A stretch of 21,706 nucleotides of DNA from CAZHZT01 sp964537285. Lineage in GTDB: Bacteria > Bacteroidota > Bacteroidia > Chitinophagales > Saprospiraceae. This document shows, one piece after another, positions 6,482-13,716 of this stretch; the first letter of the stretch is position 1, and every line of letters starts with the position of its first letter. Below the pieces are notes generated by a model, which was not told the DNA's origin, ran no database searches, and saw nothing but the letters and a program-made list of their open reading frames with translations. Position numbers and translations under genes: made by a program. The stretch spans positions 1 to 21,706 of the forward strand of contig CAZHZT010000098.1 of the NCBI GenBank assembly GCA_964537285.1, in the 5' to 3' direction.

Positions 6482-7999
6482 TTACAAATTAAACCTCACT
6501 CCCAAATTATAAGTAGCTGCCCTGCCCATATTTTGATTCAAAAATTGATTCTCAAAATACGTGTATGAAAGCTCAAGCTCAAAATTAGGATTAAATTGGT
6601 ACTTACTCCCAATTCCCAGCTGATAAAAATAATCAAATTCCTGTTGCCAAAATGGAGAATAATTAGCCAGGCCGTATATCGTCGCCTTAGGCGTCGGAAA
6701 ATAACTAAAGATCAAAATCGCCGGAGTGGACCACCGATTGACCCGGCCTTCATCACTCGACCCGATATCCTCCCCCAATACATCCAGCTCCGTAAATAAA
6801 GAGAACTTATTTCCGATAGGAAAATCGTTAAAGATCTGTGTCCACCAGCTTGGGCCATCCCAATCTATAAACTGCTGCCCCTCTACTGAACCTGTTAGAT
6901 CATCTCCGATGGGTAGCCAAAGGGCACTTTGAATGGAAAAGTTCGTCCATTTTGGAACCGGAGCAATACGTATTTTTGGACCTATGGTCGTTACTCCCTG
7001 GCGAGTAGCGCCTCCAAGAACATCAAAGGGCGATTCATTTTCAGGACCACTACGCACTATTCGGTAGCGCATTTCGAATCCAACATTTACGCGGTGGCTT
7101 GCGCCATATAAAAAGGTGGCAATAGTAGTAAAAAAAGTAGTTCGGTTATCAAAATCCCCTTCATTATTACGGGTACGCTGAGTGTAAAGATTATTAAATA
7201 TTTTAGTCTCCGTATTTCCCTTTGGAATAGTAGAAGAAACAACATAACGCGCAGCATTATTGGCCTTCACTTCACCAACGATTCCGGTCATCGTGCCGTT
7301 CAGCGACCAATCGTAGTTGTAATACCCTATGCCATAATCCTCCGAAATAGGACTAGAACGATAACTGTTGATAAACTCCAAAACACTCTTCTGACTACCT
7401 CCAAAATCTGAAACATACCACTGGAATATTTGGGAAAGCGAAGCCATTCCTTTTTCTTCTTCTATGCGAATAAAATCCGGATCATTCAATGCCAGATGGG
7501 TTTGTTGTTCCATCTGTTCGTCCAATCGCTCGGGCACATACGCTTCGGCAATGATTGGAGGACAATCTTTGGCTCCACACACTAAAACGAAGTGCAAACG
7601 ACCATCAGCAAAGGGTTTTAACAAAAATTCTTTCTCCAATTCGTTTAGGGTTACAGTCTTACCGGCAACTAAATGCCGTTTGCGGTCAAAAAAGCCCGCC
7701 ACATCCTGAACCGAAGCAATTGGATAAGCATCCAGTACTCCTTTAATAACCAGAATATTATAAGCATTGATGTAAAATGCCTTTTTTTCATTCTTCGACC
7801 AGGAGTCAGGATCTGCTTTTTCTACCAACTTCAGTAGTTCCAAAAAGAAGTCATCATTCTCAACCGATTGATAATCGATCAAATCACCTTTAACATGGGA
7901 TTTAAAAAAAGCATCTGCTTTTTCAAAGAAAGCAACTTGACCATTAAGGCTGTAGAAGATCGGGGAAAGCAAAAAAATCAAGAGCAAATTAATTCTCAT
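6482..7999 (-). CDS. DUF547 domain protein fused to a C-terminal outer-membrane beta-barrel-like domain
   Basis: The 505-residue precursor has a signal peptide (about residues 1-20, cleavage near SLNGQ). Residues 25-210 form a DUF547 domain, recognised by FYINAYNILVIKGVLD (NAYN at 78-81) and HFVLVCGAKDCPP (136-148); DUF547 is thought to have a papain-like fold, function unproven. From about residue 225 to the end the sequence becomes barrel-like: alternating strands, WTNFSIQSALWLPIGDD, FELELSYTYF, and a terminal YNLGVRFNL. Most DUF547 proteins I know of are about 250 aa and lack this second half, so the fusion is unusual. A -7-like box lies just upstream (8023-8030). The protein should be at the outer membrane with the DUF547 domain in the periplasm. 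Confidence 0.8.
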   Translation of the reverse strand: MRINLLLIFLLSPIFYSLNGQVAFFEKADAFFKSHVKGDLIDYQSVENDDFFLELLKLVEKADPDSWSKNEKKAFYINAYNILVIKGVLDAYPIASVQDVAGFFDRKRHLVAGKTVTLNELEKEFLLKPFADGRLHFVLVCGAKDCPPIIAEAYVPERLDEQMEQQTHLALNDPDFIRIEEEKGMASLSQIFQWYVSDFGGSQKSVLEFINSYRSSPISEDYGIGYYNYDWSLNGTMTGIVGEVKANNAARYVVSSTIPKGNTETKIFNNLYTQRTRNNEGDFDNRTTFFTTIATFLYGASHRVNVGFEMRYRIVRSGPENESPFDVLGGATRQGVTTIGPKIRIAPVPKWTNFSIQSALWLPIGDDLTGSVEGQQFIDWDGPSWWTQIFNDFPIGNKFSLFTELDVLGEDIGSSDEGRVNRWSTPAILIFSYFPTPKATIYGLANYSPFWQQEFDYFYQLGIGSKYQFNPNFELELSYTYFENQFLNQNMGRAATYNLGVRFNL

Positions 8000-8022
8000 A
8001 ATGTCGTTTTGTTTTATAGCTC

Positions 8023-8056
8023 CAAACGTACATTATGACACTTGGTTGTATACCAA
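8023..8056 (-). promoter_or_regulatory. Candidate promoter of the DUF547-barrel gene
   Basis: On the minus strand TACGTTTG (plus-strand 8023-8030) matches the Bacteroidota -7 box TAnnTTTG, 23 bp before the ATG. A TTTTTG that could serve as the -33 box lies about 22-23 bp further upstream (about 8053-8058), slightly wider than the usual spacing. Confidence 0.45.
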
Positions 8057-8120
8057 AAACAAAAGAGTCTCTTTACTGTCCTTACATTGACAATATGAGT
8101 TATTTGAGGGATAAATTATC

Positions 8121-8218
8121 CGCGATTCTCGCTTTGAAAAATAAACGCGCATTCCTTTGAGATGGAGGCCGAAGGGGCGTAAATTTGGTTTTGGATTTCC
8201 AAAACGAGAATTGCTGAC
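8121..8218 (-). mobile_element. Dispersed repeat, copy 2: full-length MITE-like unit with 8-bp flanking duplication
   Basis: This 98-bp unit is the most complete copy. Read on the minus strand it runs from GTCAGCAATTCTCGTTTTGG through CCTTCGGCCTCC and GCGCGTTTATTTTTCAAAGC to GAGAATCGCG. The two ends are imperfect terminal inverted repeats: GCAATTCTCGTTTTG against GCGATTCTCGCTTTG. It is flanked by direct repeats AAATTATC at 8113-8120 and 8219-8226, which look like a target-site duplication. There is no ORF. It is related to 186-336 (opposite orientation) and to 17201-17267. Confidence 0.65.
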
Positions 8219-8226
8219 AAATTATC

Positions 8227-8472
8227 AGGGATTAATAATAGCATTCTACTCTCCTTCAGAAAGTTTTGTTGTACATTTACAGTGTATTCTTACCGATCAT
8301 CTAGTTTGTAGCCTATTCATCTTTTAAAAACTTTCCGGCACAAAGAGCACATGTTTCCGCTGTAAATCATGAAAATAAGTTGTACTTCGCTGGTGGCGTA
8401 GCACCAGGATAAAGGAGTTTATCACCTTCAGTTAAGAAATAAGGATAAAACATTTGTAGAACGCTGGGTAAA
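8227..8472. other. Non-coding stretch upstream of the antiporter
   Basis: No gene, RNA or clear promoter is recognised here. The only structure noticed is a short 6-bp hairpin, CTGGTG/CACCAG at 8390-8407, which may be chance or part of a 5' leader. Confidence 0.4.
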
Positions 8473-8508
8473 ATGGTAATTTTACCTTCAATAAATGGTT
8501 CTATTTTT

Positions 8509-9732
8509 ATGAATTTACTTCTTATAATAGGCTTATTGCTTACTGTGGGCTACATAGCAGGTTGGTTATTGAACCAAATAGGCCTGCCTAAAATTATTGG
8601 TTATATAATAACCGGCATTGCTTTTAGCCCAAGTACATTTGATTTCATCGGGCACTCCTTCATTGAAACCACAGAGCCCATCATAGATATATGCCTGGCT
8701 TTTATCGCCTTTGAAGTGGGAGGATCTTTGAAATGGTCAAAGATTCGGGAGCATGAAAATGAAATTTTAAGCATAACGCTTTTTGCCAGTATCATTCCCT
8801 TCGCGTTCATGCTGGTCGGCATATTTCTATTTGGGCTCCTATTCCCGGCAAAACTTCCTTTTGATGCTTTAACCCTCTTTGTATTTGCACTTATCCTAGG
8901 AGCATTGGCCAGCCCTACAGCCCCAGCTGCTACCCTCGCAGTGATCCATCAATACAAAGCCAAAGGCAAAGTAACAGACACTATCCTTGGGATTGCAGCA
9001 TTAGATGATGTACTGGGAATTCTATTATTCAGTTTTACCACGGCCTTAATTTTTATTTTTTCAAATGATGCCAGCGGGTTAATCGGGAACCCTGTTTTAA
9101 ATGCGTTTTACGAGATCATAGTAGCGATCCTTTTAGGAATAGGTTTTGGCTTTATCATTGACGAAATTGCCAAATTCTTTCCAATCACCACGGAAGGTCA
9201 ATGGGTTGTGATTATTTTTTCATTGATCATCTCTTGTGTGGGAATTTCGAAGGCCTTACATGTTGATATTCTGCTTTCATCAATGACCATGGGCATTGTC
9301 GTTGCCAACACTTGCCAAAGACAACGATTAATATTCAGAATCCTCGAACGCTATACGGAGGAGCTCATTTTCCTGTTTTTCTTTCTTTTAAGCGGTTTAC
9401 ACTTAGACATATCCATTATTCCACAAGCCGCCCTTTTAATTTTCCTTTTTGTTCTTTTGCGAGCCGCCGGAAAATATGCAGGTGCTTACATTGGAGCCCG
9501 GGCTGTCAGTGCGGATCCTTCCATACAAAAATATACAGCAGGAGGACTGCTCCCGCAAGCGGGCATCGTAATTGGCTTGGTATTAAACGTTTACCAGAAT
9601 GAACAATTTAGTGAAATCTCGGAAATATTACTGACTACCATTATGGGAGCTACGGTAATTCATGAGCTGATTGGGCCGGTAATTGCGAAGCATTCGTTGT
9701 ATAAAGCCGGGGAGTTGACCATCACGAAATAA
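8509..9732 (+). CDS. Cation:proton antiporter, CPA2 (KefB/NapA-like) membrane domain
   Basis: The protein (407 aa from this ATG) has about 12 hydrophobic helices and the CPA2 signatures GLPKIIGYIITGI near the N-terminus, ASPTAPAATLAVI in the unwound helix region, and AALDDVLGI. The paired aspartates (codons 9004-9009) correspond to the ion-binding pair usual in electrogenic exchangers. GGLLPQAGIVIGLVL near the end fits the later helices. It should exchange Na+ or K+ for H+ across the inner membrane. No C-terminal TrkA-N/RCK domain is present, so it is a membrane domain only. An in-frame ATG at 8473 would add 12 residues; 8509 is preferred because the first helix starts right there. Confidence 0.88.
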   Translation: MNLLLIIGLLLTVGYIAGWLLNQIGLPKIIGYIITGIAFSPSTFDFIGHSFIETTEPIIDICLAFIAFEVGGSLKWSKIREHENEILSITLFASIIPFAFMLVGIFLFGLLFPAKLPFDALTLFVFALILGALASPTAPAATLAVIHQYKAKGKVTDTILGIAALDDVLGILLFSFTTALIFIFSNDASGLIGNPVLNAFYEIIVAILLGIGFGFIIDEIAKFFPITTEGQWVVIIFSLIISCVGISKALHVDILLSSMTMGIVVANTCQRQRLIFRILERYTEELIFLFFFLLSGLHLDISIIPQAALLIFLFVLLRAAGKYAGAYIGARAVSADPSIQKYTAGGLLPQAGIVIGLVLNVYQNEQFSEISEILLTTIMGATVIHELIGPVIAKHSLYKAGELTITK

Positions 9733-9810
9733 GACTTTGAGGTAAAACATAAATCCGTTTCTCTAGCATTCTGTTCCAATACATTTAACAAAAACAACTA
9801 ACTAAGACGA

Positions 9811-9874
9811 GAATGGGTTAACAGGAATTAGGGCTGCCAGCTAGCTGGCAGCCCTAATTCCTGTTAACCCATTC
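9811..9874. repeat. Perfect loopless 64-bp palindrome
   Basis: Positions 9811-9842 and 9843-9874 are exact reverse complements with no spacer, from GAATGGGTTAACAGG through GCCAGCTAGCTGGC to CCTGTTAACCCATTC. It lies 79 bp after the antiporter stop and 107 bp before the TPR-AAA start. No T-tract follows either arm, so it is not a standard terminator, though an RNA hairpin of this length would be very stable. Confidence 0.95.
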
Positions 9875-9925
9875 CTCTTTGTAAAAAAGCCTCTCCTCCC
9901 TAAGTAAATATTCAAAGAAAGTGTT

Positions 9926-9933
9926 TAAGTTTG
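9926..9933 (+). promoter_or_regulatory. Candidate -7 promoter element of the TPR-AAA operon
   Basis: TAAGTTTG matches TAnnTTTG and lies 48 bp before the ATG at 9982, just before the TTAACCC repeat. No convincing -33 box is seen. If used, transcription would start inside or just before the repeat, which would then form the 5' leader. Confidence 0.4.
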
Positions 9934-9938
9934 TAAAT

Positions 9939-9974
9939 GGTTAACTTTTTAACCCTTAACCTTTAACCCTTAAG
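9939..9974 (+). repeat. Telomere-like TTAACCC short tandem repeat in the operon leader
   Basis: GGTTAAC, then TTTTTAACCC, TTAACC, TTTAACCC and TTAAG follow one another immediately upstream of the TPR-AAA start codon. The units are imperfect (6-8 bp). The tract is related in wording to the GTTAAC arrays at convergent junctions but lies here between co-directional genes. Confidence 0.65.
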
Positions 9975-9981
9975 ATTATCT

Positions 9982-11295
9982 ATGGACAACGAAACCATCC
10001 AGAACCTCAAAGAGGCACTCAAATTCTCACCTAACAACATCCCTTTAAAGCTTCATCTTGCTGAAATGCTCTTTAAAGCAAATCGACTGGAAGAGGCCAA
10101 ACAAGAATTTCAGGAACTCTTAAAACTTGACCATAACCCCAAACATAAATATGGACTTGCCAGCGTTTTTTATGCCTTAGGAGAATTTTCAAAATGCAAT
10201 GTTATTCTCGAAGAACTTATCGATTCTCATCATGCCACTTTTGAGATGCTTGTTCTTCATTGCAGAGCACTCGTCAAAGAAAAAGAAATACCGAAAGCCC
10301 TTGAAGTCTATAAAAGGGTAATTCAGGAAAGACCTGATTTCACTGACGATGAATTAGATGCTGAGTTAAGGGTTTCGTCCAACCCTTTAAACGAGGAATT
10401 ATGGGATGAATTAGATCCTCAATTTATACAAAAGCCACTAATTAACTTTAATGATGTCGGAGGGCTTGAAGACATCAAAAAAGAAATTGAGCTTAAAATA
10501 ATCCAACCCTTAAAACATCCTGAACTCTATAAATCTTACGGAAAAAAAGTAGGGGGTGGCATTCTGCTCTACGGCCCTCCCGGCTGCGGTAAAACCTACA
10601 TCGCAAAAGCAACGGCCGGGCAAGTAGATGCCCGCTTCATCAGCGTCCATCTGAATGACATCCTGGATATGTGGATCGGGAACAGCGAAAAAAACCTCCA
10701 CGAAATCTTCGAATTGGCAAGAGAAAATACGCCTTGCGTGCTCTTTTTCGATGAAATTGATGCTTTAGGAGCTAGCAGAAGTGATATGCGCCAATCATCA
10801 GGCAGGCATCTCATTAACCAATTTTTACAGGAACTCGATGGCATCTCCGGCAATAATGATGGCTTGCTTATCATTGGTGCCACGAACACTCCCTGGCATT
10901 TAGATACAGCTTTCCGTCGCCCCGGAAGATTTGACCGGATCATTTTCGTCCCGCCTCCTGATGAAATCGCTCGTGAATCTATTTTTAAAATAAAATTAGC
11001 CGAAAAACCAACGGATTCTATTGATTTTTCAGCATTGGCTAAAACGAGCCAGGGATACTCCGGTGCAGATATTGAAGCGCTTATTGATATTGCAATTGAA
11101 GGCAAACTGGAAGAAGCCATCAAAGCGGGCATCCCCAAGCCTTTAGTAACCAAGGACCTAAAAAAAGCCATGAAAAAACACAAAGCGACTACCAAAGAAT
11201 GGTTTACTACTGCCAAGAATTTTGCCTTATACGCCAATGAATCTGGCTTGTACGATGATGTTCTAACCTATATGAAAATCAAAAAAATAAAATGA
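9982..11295 (+). CDS. TPR-AAA+ ATPase (Cdc48/katanin-like classical AAA domain)
   Basis: This 437-residue cytoplasmic protein has two parts. Residues 1 to about 130 are TPR-like helical hairpins (PNNIPLKLHLAEMLFKANRL, then EIPKALEVYKRVIQERPDF). Residues about 150-420 form a classical AAA ATPase: the entry motif FNDVGGLEDIKKEI, Walker A GPPGCGKT (198-205), Walker B LFFDEID (254-260), sensor GATNTPW, and the second region of homology FRRPGRFDR (311-319) with arginine fingers. FSALAKTSQGYSGADIEALI marks the AAA lid. All catalytic elements are intact, so it should be an active hexameric remodeller. Its stop overlaps the start of the TPR-membrane gene by 4 bp. The N-terminal TPR in place of a usual N-domain suggests substrate or partner recruitment; the substrate is unknown. 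Confidence 0.9.
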   Translation: MDNETIQNLKEALKFSPNNIPLKLHLAEMLFKANRLEEAKQEFQELLKLDHNPKHKYGLASVFYALGEFSKCNVILEELIDSHHATFEMLVLHCRALVKEKEIPKALEVYKRVIQERPDFTDDELDAELRVSSNPLNEELWDELDPQFIQKPLINFNDVGGLEDIKKEIELKIIQPLKHPELYKSYGKKVGGGILLYGPPGCGKTYIAKATAGQVDARFISVHLNDILDMWIGNSEKNLHEIFELARENTPCVLFFDEIDALGASRSDMRQSSGRHLINQFLQELDGISGNNDGLLIIGATNTPWHLDTAFRRPGRFDRIIFVPPPDEIARESIFKIKLAEKPTDSIDFSALAKTSQGYSGADIEALIDIAIEGKLEEAIKAGIPKPLVTKDLKKAMKKHKATTKEWFTTAKNFALYANESGLYDDVLTYMKIKKIK

Positions 11296-12545
11296 TCGAC
11301 GCACAAATTAGCCGAGCCAGCTTATTAATTGAGCAAAATAGATTTAAGGAAGCCTCTCTGGTTCTTAAAGATGTGATCAGCCAAGAACCTGACAATGCCT
11401 ATGTACTGGGAATGTATGGATTGGTTTTACTCGAAACGGAAGAAATAGACAAAGCGGAACAGGTCATTGACGATGCAATAGCCCTTGCGCCAGATTATGA
11501 TTATTTATTTTACCTCAAAGCAAGAATCGCCCTTCATCAAGATAACTACAATCAAGCCGAAAGCAGTCTGCAAGAAGCTTTAACCCTAAGCCCCGATGAT
11601 GCCGATTACTACGCCCTGTGGTCGTCAATCAAATTAGCAAGAAAAAAGTACGAAGAAGCTTTAAACCTGGCAGACAAAGCGCTTTCCCTTGACTCGGAAA
11701 ACCTATTTGCGCTTAACATCCGAAGTTCAGCCTTATTAAAATTAAATAAAAAAGAAGAATCGCTCAATGCTATAGAAGGCGCCCTTAAAGAAGATCCCAA
11801 TAATGCCTACACTCATGCGAACTATGGCTGGGGCTTACTTGAGCAAGGAAATAGTCAAAAAGCGCTGGAGCACTTCAAAGAAGCCCTAAAAAATGACCCT
11901 AATTCCAGGTATGCTCAGGCTGGTATGTTGGAAGCACTAAAAGCTAAATACTGGATATACCGCATTTTTCTTAGATACGCTCTCTGGATGGGTAACCTTA
12001 CAACACAATATCAATGGGGCGTTATTATTGGGTTTTACTTGCTCTACAGGTTGCTCAACTCTGTGTCGGAAAACAACCCTGCCTTGCAACCTATTCTGAC
12101 GCCCGTTCTTTTTTTGATGGCCCTGATTGCTTTTTCTACCTGGGTAATGACGCCATTGAGTAATTTGTTCCTACGACTAAATCCTTATGGCAAGCACCTG
12201 CTAGATGAAAAAGAAATAATGAGTTCTAATTTTGTCGGAATTAGTGCAATGGTCTTTCTATTTGGATTGCTCACCTTTTTTATCTCAGCCAATATGAATT
12301 GGCTGGCTGTTGCGGTATTTGGTTTTACAATGATGGTACCCCTTGGGTCTATGTTCGCTCCTACCAAATACAAAAATGCTTTATTGTATTATTCTATTGC
12401 TATGGCTGTAGTGGGAGCATTATCCATTAGCATCACTTTTTTAAGTGATCAATTGGTCAATCAGTTCTCAATGATCTATATTTTTGGATTTATTGCCTAT
12501 CAATGGATAGCCAATTTTCTTATGATACAGGAGGATAATATTTAA
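11292..12545 (+). CDS. TPR protein with C-terminal multi-pass membrane domain, partner of the TPR-AAA ATPase
   Basis: The 417-residue product starts with about six TPR units (residues 1-215), for example EEIDKAEQVIDDAIALAPDY, KKYEEALNLADKALSLDSEN and GNSQKALEHFKEALKNDPNS. From about residue 225 it changes to five to seven hydrophobic helices (WGVIIGFYLLYRLL, LFLMALIAFSTWVM, FVGISAMVFLFGLL, WLAVAVFGFTMMVPLG, LLYYSIAMAVVGALSI, MIYIFGFIAYQWIANF). No signal peptide precedes the TPRs, so they face the cytoplasm. ATGA overlap with the AAA gene implies translational coupling, and both carry TPRs, so a membrane-anchored AAA complex is likely (inference). The membrane part is not recognised as a known family. 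Confidence 0.85.
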   Translation: MIDAQISRASLLIEQNRFKEASLVLKDVISQEPDNAYVLGMYGLVLLETEEIDKAEQVIDDAIALAPDYDYLFYLKARIALHQDNYNQAESSLQEALTLSPDDADYYALWSSIKLARKKYEEALNLADKALSLDSENLFALNIRSSALLKLNKKEESLNAIEGALKEDPNNAYTHANYGWGLLEQGNSQKALEHFKEALKNDPNSRYAQAGMLEALKAKYWIYRIFLRYALWMGNLTTQYQWGVIIGFYLLYRLLNSVSENNPALQPILTPVLFLMALIAFSTWVMTPLSNLFLRLNPYGKHLLDEKEIMSSNFVGISAMVFLFGLLTFFISANMNWLAVAVFGFTMMVPLGSMFAPTKYKNALLYYSIAMAVVGALSISITFLSDQLVNQFSMIYIFGFIAYQWIANFLMIQEDNI

Positions 12546-12564
12546 TTTTTATTTCAATTTACAA

Positions 12565-12629
12565 CAATGGGAGAGGAGCAAGGGATATTTGGGCATAGCC
12601 CAAATACCGCTTGCTCCTCTCTCCCATTG
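12565..12629. terminator. Inverted repeat after the TPR-AAA operon
   Basis: CAATGGGAGAGGAGCAAG (12565-12582) pairs with CTTGCTCCTCTCTCCCATTG (12610-12629) apart from a 2-nt bulge. The inner GGATATTTGGGC pairs with GCCCAAATACCG around the loop ATA. It begins 20 nt after the operon's stop, a position suited to transcription termination or mRNA 3' protection, but no T-tract follows. Confidence 0.6.
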
Positions 12630-12652
12630 CTGTGGAAAAATCAATACTTCTT

Positions 12653-13408
12653 ATGGCTAATCGATCTACAGCCTTCATTGCTTTAGGTAGTGTAATCATT
12701 TTTCTAATTCTATACTTCCTAACCAATGCAGGCTTCTTTGGAGAAAACGTGATTGGAGAAGCCGGTATCGGCACCGGTCCTTTAATCGTGCCGGCAGGTT
12801 ATGCATTTTCCATCTGGGGGGTGATCTATCTGGGGCTTATTGCCTTCCCGATTTACCAGCTTTTTGTAAAAAAGGAACGTCATATTTTGTGGGATAAGAT
12901 TCGAATTGCGTTTTCCATTAATCTCATAGCCAATGGCCTCTGGCTGGTAGTAGCTTCTTATAACTGGCTTTGGATTAGTGTAGGCGTGATGTTGGTTTTG
13001 TTAATATTGCTTATTTTAATAAAAGAATGGCTTGTAAGCATTCAAAAAGATGGCGGCGAAGTGAATTTTCTAGCAGAAAGCTTTGTCTTCAGTGCTTATT
13101 ATGCCTGGATCACCATTGCGGCCGCCTTGAACATCAGTGCTGCCTTAAAATTTTACAACTGGAATGGGTTTGGTATTGATGAAGTAAGCTGGACTCTGAT
13201 TATTCTAACAGTAGCAGCAGCCATTGCCGCGTGGGTTTTCTTAAAGTATCGTGATAATGTGTATGCCGGCGTGGTAATATGGGCATTCGTTGCTATTGTC
13301 GTACGCCATATTCAGGCGAACCCAAGCATTGCTTATTTAGCAATAGGGGTCAATATAGTATTCCTGGCATTAATCATTAACAAGGAACGGTTAACTGCGA
13401 ACGGTTAA
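12653..13408 (+). CDS. TspO/MBR-like tryptophan-rich membrane protein
   Basis: The product (251 aa from this ATG) is a multi-pass membrane protein of about 7-8 helices, rich in Trp and aromatic residues. GPLIVPAGYAFSIWGVIYLG and SINLIANGLWLVVASYNWLW resemble the conserved helices of tryptophan-rich sensory (TspO/MBR) relatives. True TspO is about 160 aa with five helices, so this belongs to the longer relatives, ligand unknown. The ATG at 12653 is preferred over an in-frame ATG at 12611, because the latter lies inside the preceding inverted repeat. The last codons (..LTANG, stop) are encoded by the GTTAAC repeat array. Confidence 0.8.
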   Translation: MANRSTAFIALGSVIIFLILYFLTNAGFFGENVIGEAGIGTGPLIVPAGYAFSIWGVIYLGLIAFPIYQLFVKKERHILWDKIRIAFSINLIANGLWLVVASYNWLWISVGVMLVLLILLILIKEWLVSIQKDGGEVNFLAESFVFSAYYAWITIAAALNISAALKFYNWNGFGIDEVSWTLIILTVAAAIAAWVFLKYRDNVYAGVVIWAFVAIVVRHIQANPSIAYLAIGVNIVFLALIINKERLTANG

Positions 13409-13485
13409 CGGTTAACGGCGAACAACTTAAGGCCAAGGGCCTTAACTGTTAAATCGTTTTCCGTTAACCGTTTCCCGTTGTCCGT
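13386..13485. repeat. GTTAAC repeat array with hairpin at a convergent junction
   Basis: The left half contains AACGGTTAACTGCGAACGG and TTAACGGTTAACGG; the right half has the complementary words CCGTTAACCGTTTCCCGTTG. Between them lies the hairpin TTAAGGCC-AAG-GGCCTTAA (13427-13445), so the whole can fold as one long imperfect stem. It contains the stop codons of the TspO-like gene and of the minus-strand fragment. Confidence 0.75.
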
Positions 13486-13692
13486 AAATCTAATAGCTTC
13501 GACGTTCATGCTTTGTACAATTTGACCTCTGAAAGTCATCTCCAGCCAAATTATTTCTTTTGTCCGGACATCCAATACACCGAAGACCAAACCTTTGGTC
13601 AACGTTTGTTTGATTCTGATTTGATGCTGAACGGTACTAGGATTATAAGCTACCCCTCTCTCTGAAATATGCATTGCAAATTTACTGTTCAT
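13405..13692 (-). pseudogene. Fragment of an unidentified larger protein
   Basis: The frame encodes a well-formed protein-like segment, FAMHISERGVAYNPSTVQHQ then LTKGLVFGVLDVRTKEIIWL, preceded (before the first Met) by an open in-frame SLSPNLVVGW. This reads as the middle or C-terminal part of a bigger protein rather than a complete 95-aa gene. The open frame ends upstream at a TAA near 13743-13745. The last 25 or so residues are encoded by the GTTAAC repeat and look degenerate. I do not recognise the family with confidence. Its truncated end abuts the truncated end of the WYL fragment on the opposite strand. Confidence 0.45.
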
Positions 13693-13716
13693 CCAACCTA
13701 CTACTAAGTTAGGTGA

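Noticed and set aside
10596..11237. 213-aa open frame on the minus strand
   Set aside because: It lies entirely antisense to the AAA domain, whose motifs are intact; its composition (Ser/Lys/Ala rich, no motif) is that of a frame shadow.
12611..12652. Upstream ATG that would extend the TspO-like protein by 14 residues
   Set aside because: It falls inside the right arm of the 12565-12629 inverted repeat and precedes an in-frame ATG directly before the first conserved helix.
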